This document shows positions 63,242-64,000 of a stretch of DNA of 64,000 nucleotides, piece by piece (within the stretch, counting starts at the first letter, position 1; the number at the start of each line of letters is the position of its first letter). The translations under genes were made by a program, and so were the position numbers. The stretch comes from Saprospiraceae bacterium (GTDB lineage Bacteria > Bacteroidota > Bacteroidia > Chitinophagales > Saprospiraceae), in contig JANQSS010000068.1 of the NCBI GenBank assembly GCA_028279185.1, positions 31,116 through 95,115 on the forward strand, read 5' to 3'. Under the pieces are notes generated by a model. It was not told the origin of the DNA and did not search any database. It saw only the letters and a program-made list of their open reading frames with translations.

Positions 63242-63880
63242 ATGAAGATTCACATATTCACTTTCAATCCATTCTCTGAAAATACATACATCGTTTCAGG
63301 TGATAGCGGCACTTGTACCATAATCGACCCAGGATGCTATGATTCAGCCGAATTCGAAATACTTCATTCCTATGTACAACTTAATAATCTGCGCCCCTCT
63401 AAAGTAGTGCTTACCCACGCCCATCTTGACCATGTCTTCGGATTAAAACGTTGCCTGGACGAATATGATGTTTCATTCTTCATGCATGATGCAGAGAAAC
63501 CCGTCCTGGACGCAGTCGAAGGTGTGGCAAGCATGTATGGCGTTATTTGTGAAGCAGTTACAGCTCCGCATAAATCCATCGATCCGAAGGAGGGTATTGA
63601 AATGGGTGGCGACTCATGGCGCGTATACCTCACACCAGGGCATTCGCCAGGAAGCGTTTGTCTTCACCATGCAAAAAGTAATCAACTTATAGGCGGAGAT
63701 GTATTATTTCGGGATAGTATAGGGCGGACCGATCTTCCGGGAGGGCACCACAAAACGCTGCTCGATAGCATTACTGACAAATTGTACGTCTTACCTGAAG
63801 ATACAATTGTTTATCCCGGTCATGGTCCTTCGACAAGTATTGGATATGAGAAGCGGAATAACCCCTTTGTACGAGGGTGA
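63242..63880 (+). CDS. Metallo-beta-lactamase-fold hydrolase (glyoxalase II-like)
   Basis: The 212-residue cytosolic protein has the metal-binding THAHLDH motif (His59, His61, Asp63, His64), TPGHSPGSVCL (further His ligand), GGDVLFRDSIGRTDLPGG and YPGHGPSTSIGYEK. This pattern matches the small YcbL/glyoxalase II-like group of the MBL fold, which hydrolyses thioesters. The substrate is not certain. The 120 bases after it, to the end of the window, hold nothing I can recognise. Confidence 0.92.
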   Translation: MKIHIFTFNPFSENTYIVSGDSGTCTIIDPGCYDSAEFEILHSYVQLNNLRPSKVVLTHAHLDHVFGLKRCLDEYDVSFFMHDAEKPVLDAVEGVASMYGVICEAVTAPHKSIDPKEGIEMGGDSWRVYLTPGHSPGSVCLHHAKSNQLIGGDVLFRDSIGRTDLPGGHHKTLLDSITDKLYVLPEDTIVYPGHGPSTSIGYEKRNNPFVRG

Positions 63881-64000
63881 GAAATGCTGAAAATAGATGT
63901 TAAATTTTGTCACCAAACACCTGGAGTTTTTGACATTTTCAAATTTTGATCTAATCAATTGACCCACAAAGCGTTAGCATATGTAGTCGCCAGGCATCTA

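Noticed and set aside
1..64000. tRNA, rRNA, CRISPR array, insertion sequence or prophage
   Set aside because: I looked in all gaps and found no cloverleaf-like sequence, repeat-spacer array, transposase or phage gene.

Overview
This window reads as chromosomal DNA of a member of the Bacteroidota, most likely a Saprospiria-like lineage. The class-level placement is inference; the phylum call is well supported. Supporting features are type IX secretion system (T9SS) components (PorP/SprF and a PorE-like OmpA protein), three proteins with a C-terminal T9SS sorting domain, a DUF1800/DUF1501 pair, and phylum-typical families (DUF4783, DUF2279, DUF4956). Start codons rarely have a Shine-Dalgarno sequence. 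Several promoters match the Bacteroidota primary-sigma consensus TAnnTTTG, two of them with a TTG 19-20 nt upstream. I found no rRNA, tRNA, CRISPR array, prophage, integrase or insertion sequence. The content is mostly core metabolism, information processing and envelope genes.

Layout. 1-5.4 kb (minus): a gene cut by the window edge, two paralogous TPR proteins separated by a terminator, an outer-membrane barrel and coaX. 5.6-10.5 kb: purH and tdk (minus), then a tightly coupled plus operon of a conserved unknown protein, pfkA and a rhomboid protease. 10.8-14 kb: the DUF1800/DUF1501 pair. 14.2-18.4 kb (minus): pnuC, the PorE-like protein and PorP/SprF. 18.5-21.6 kb: a DUF2279 protein, purA and a lipoprotein methyltransferase. 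21.7-24.9 kb (minus): a RimK-like ligase, an AstE/aspartoacylase-like hydrolase and DacB with overlapping ends. 25.3-28.9 kb: a Crp-family regulator with an HTTM membrane protein, then an L-type lectin protein and a TerB-like protein. 28.9-35.3 kb: a FG-GAP/UnbV secreted protein, a methyltransferase, a TolB-like propeller, MiaE and an unknown secreted protein. 35.4-40.3 kb (plus): diadenylate cyclase, GNAT, M20 dipeptidase, FKBP isomerase, TrmD and a WYL regulator. 40.4-44.7 kb: aminopeptidase P, RpoN and MsrA. 44.8-50.7 kb (minus): a four-gene operon DUF4956 - HlyD - TolC-like - CotH. 50.9-53.6 kb (minus): frr, a zinc metallopeptidase and serS. 54-57 kb (plus): rho, rpmH, rnpA and an unknown membrane protein. 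57-64 kb: CsaA-like protein, lipoprotein, gpmI, DUF4783 protein, a propeller/outer-membrane-barrel fusion and a metallo-beta-lactamase-fold hydrolase.

How the genes work together. The PorP/PorE-like pair and the T9SS cargo proteins tie much of the envelope content to one export route. The best candidate for an undescribed system is the operon at 44.8-50.7 kb. It joins a T9SS-addressed CotH-type kinase homologue to a periplasmic adaptor and an outer-membrane channel-like protein, with the DUF4956 membrane protein where a transport pump would normally be. Second-tier candidates are the RimK/AstE-like/DacB cluster (possible addition and removal of an acyl or amino-acid group), the barrel fused to a propeller and a degenerate peptidase domain, and the rho leader region.
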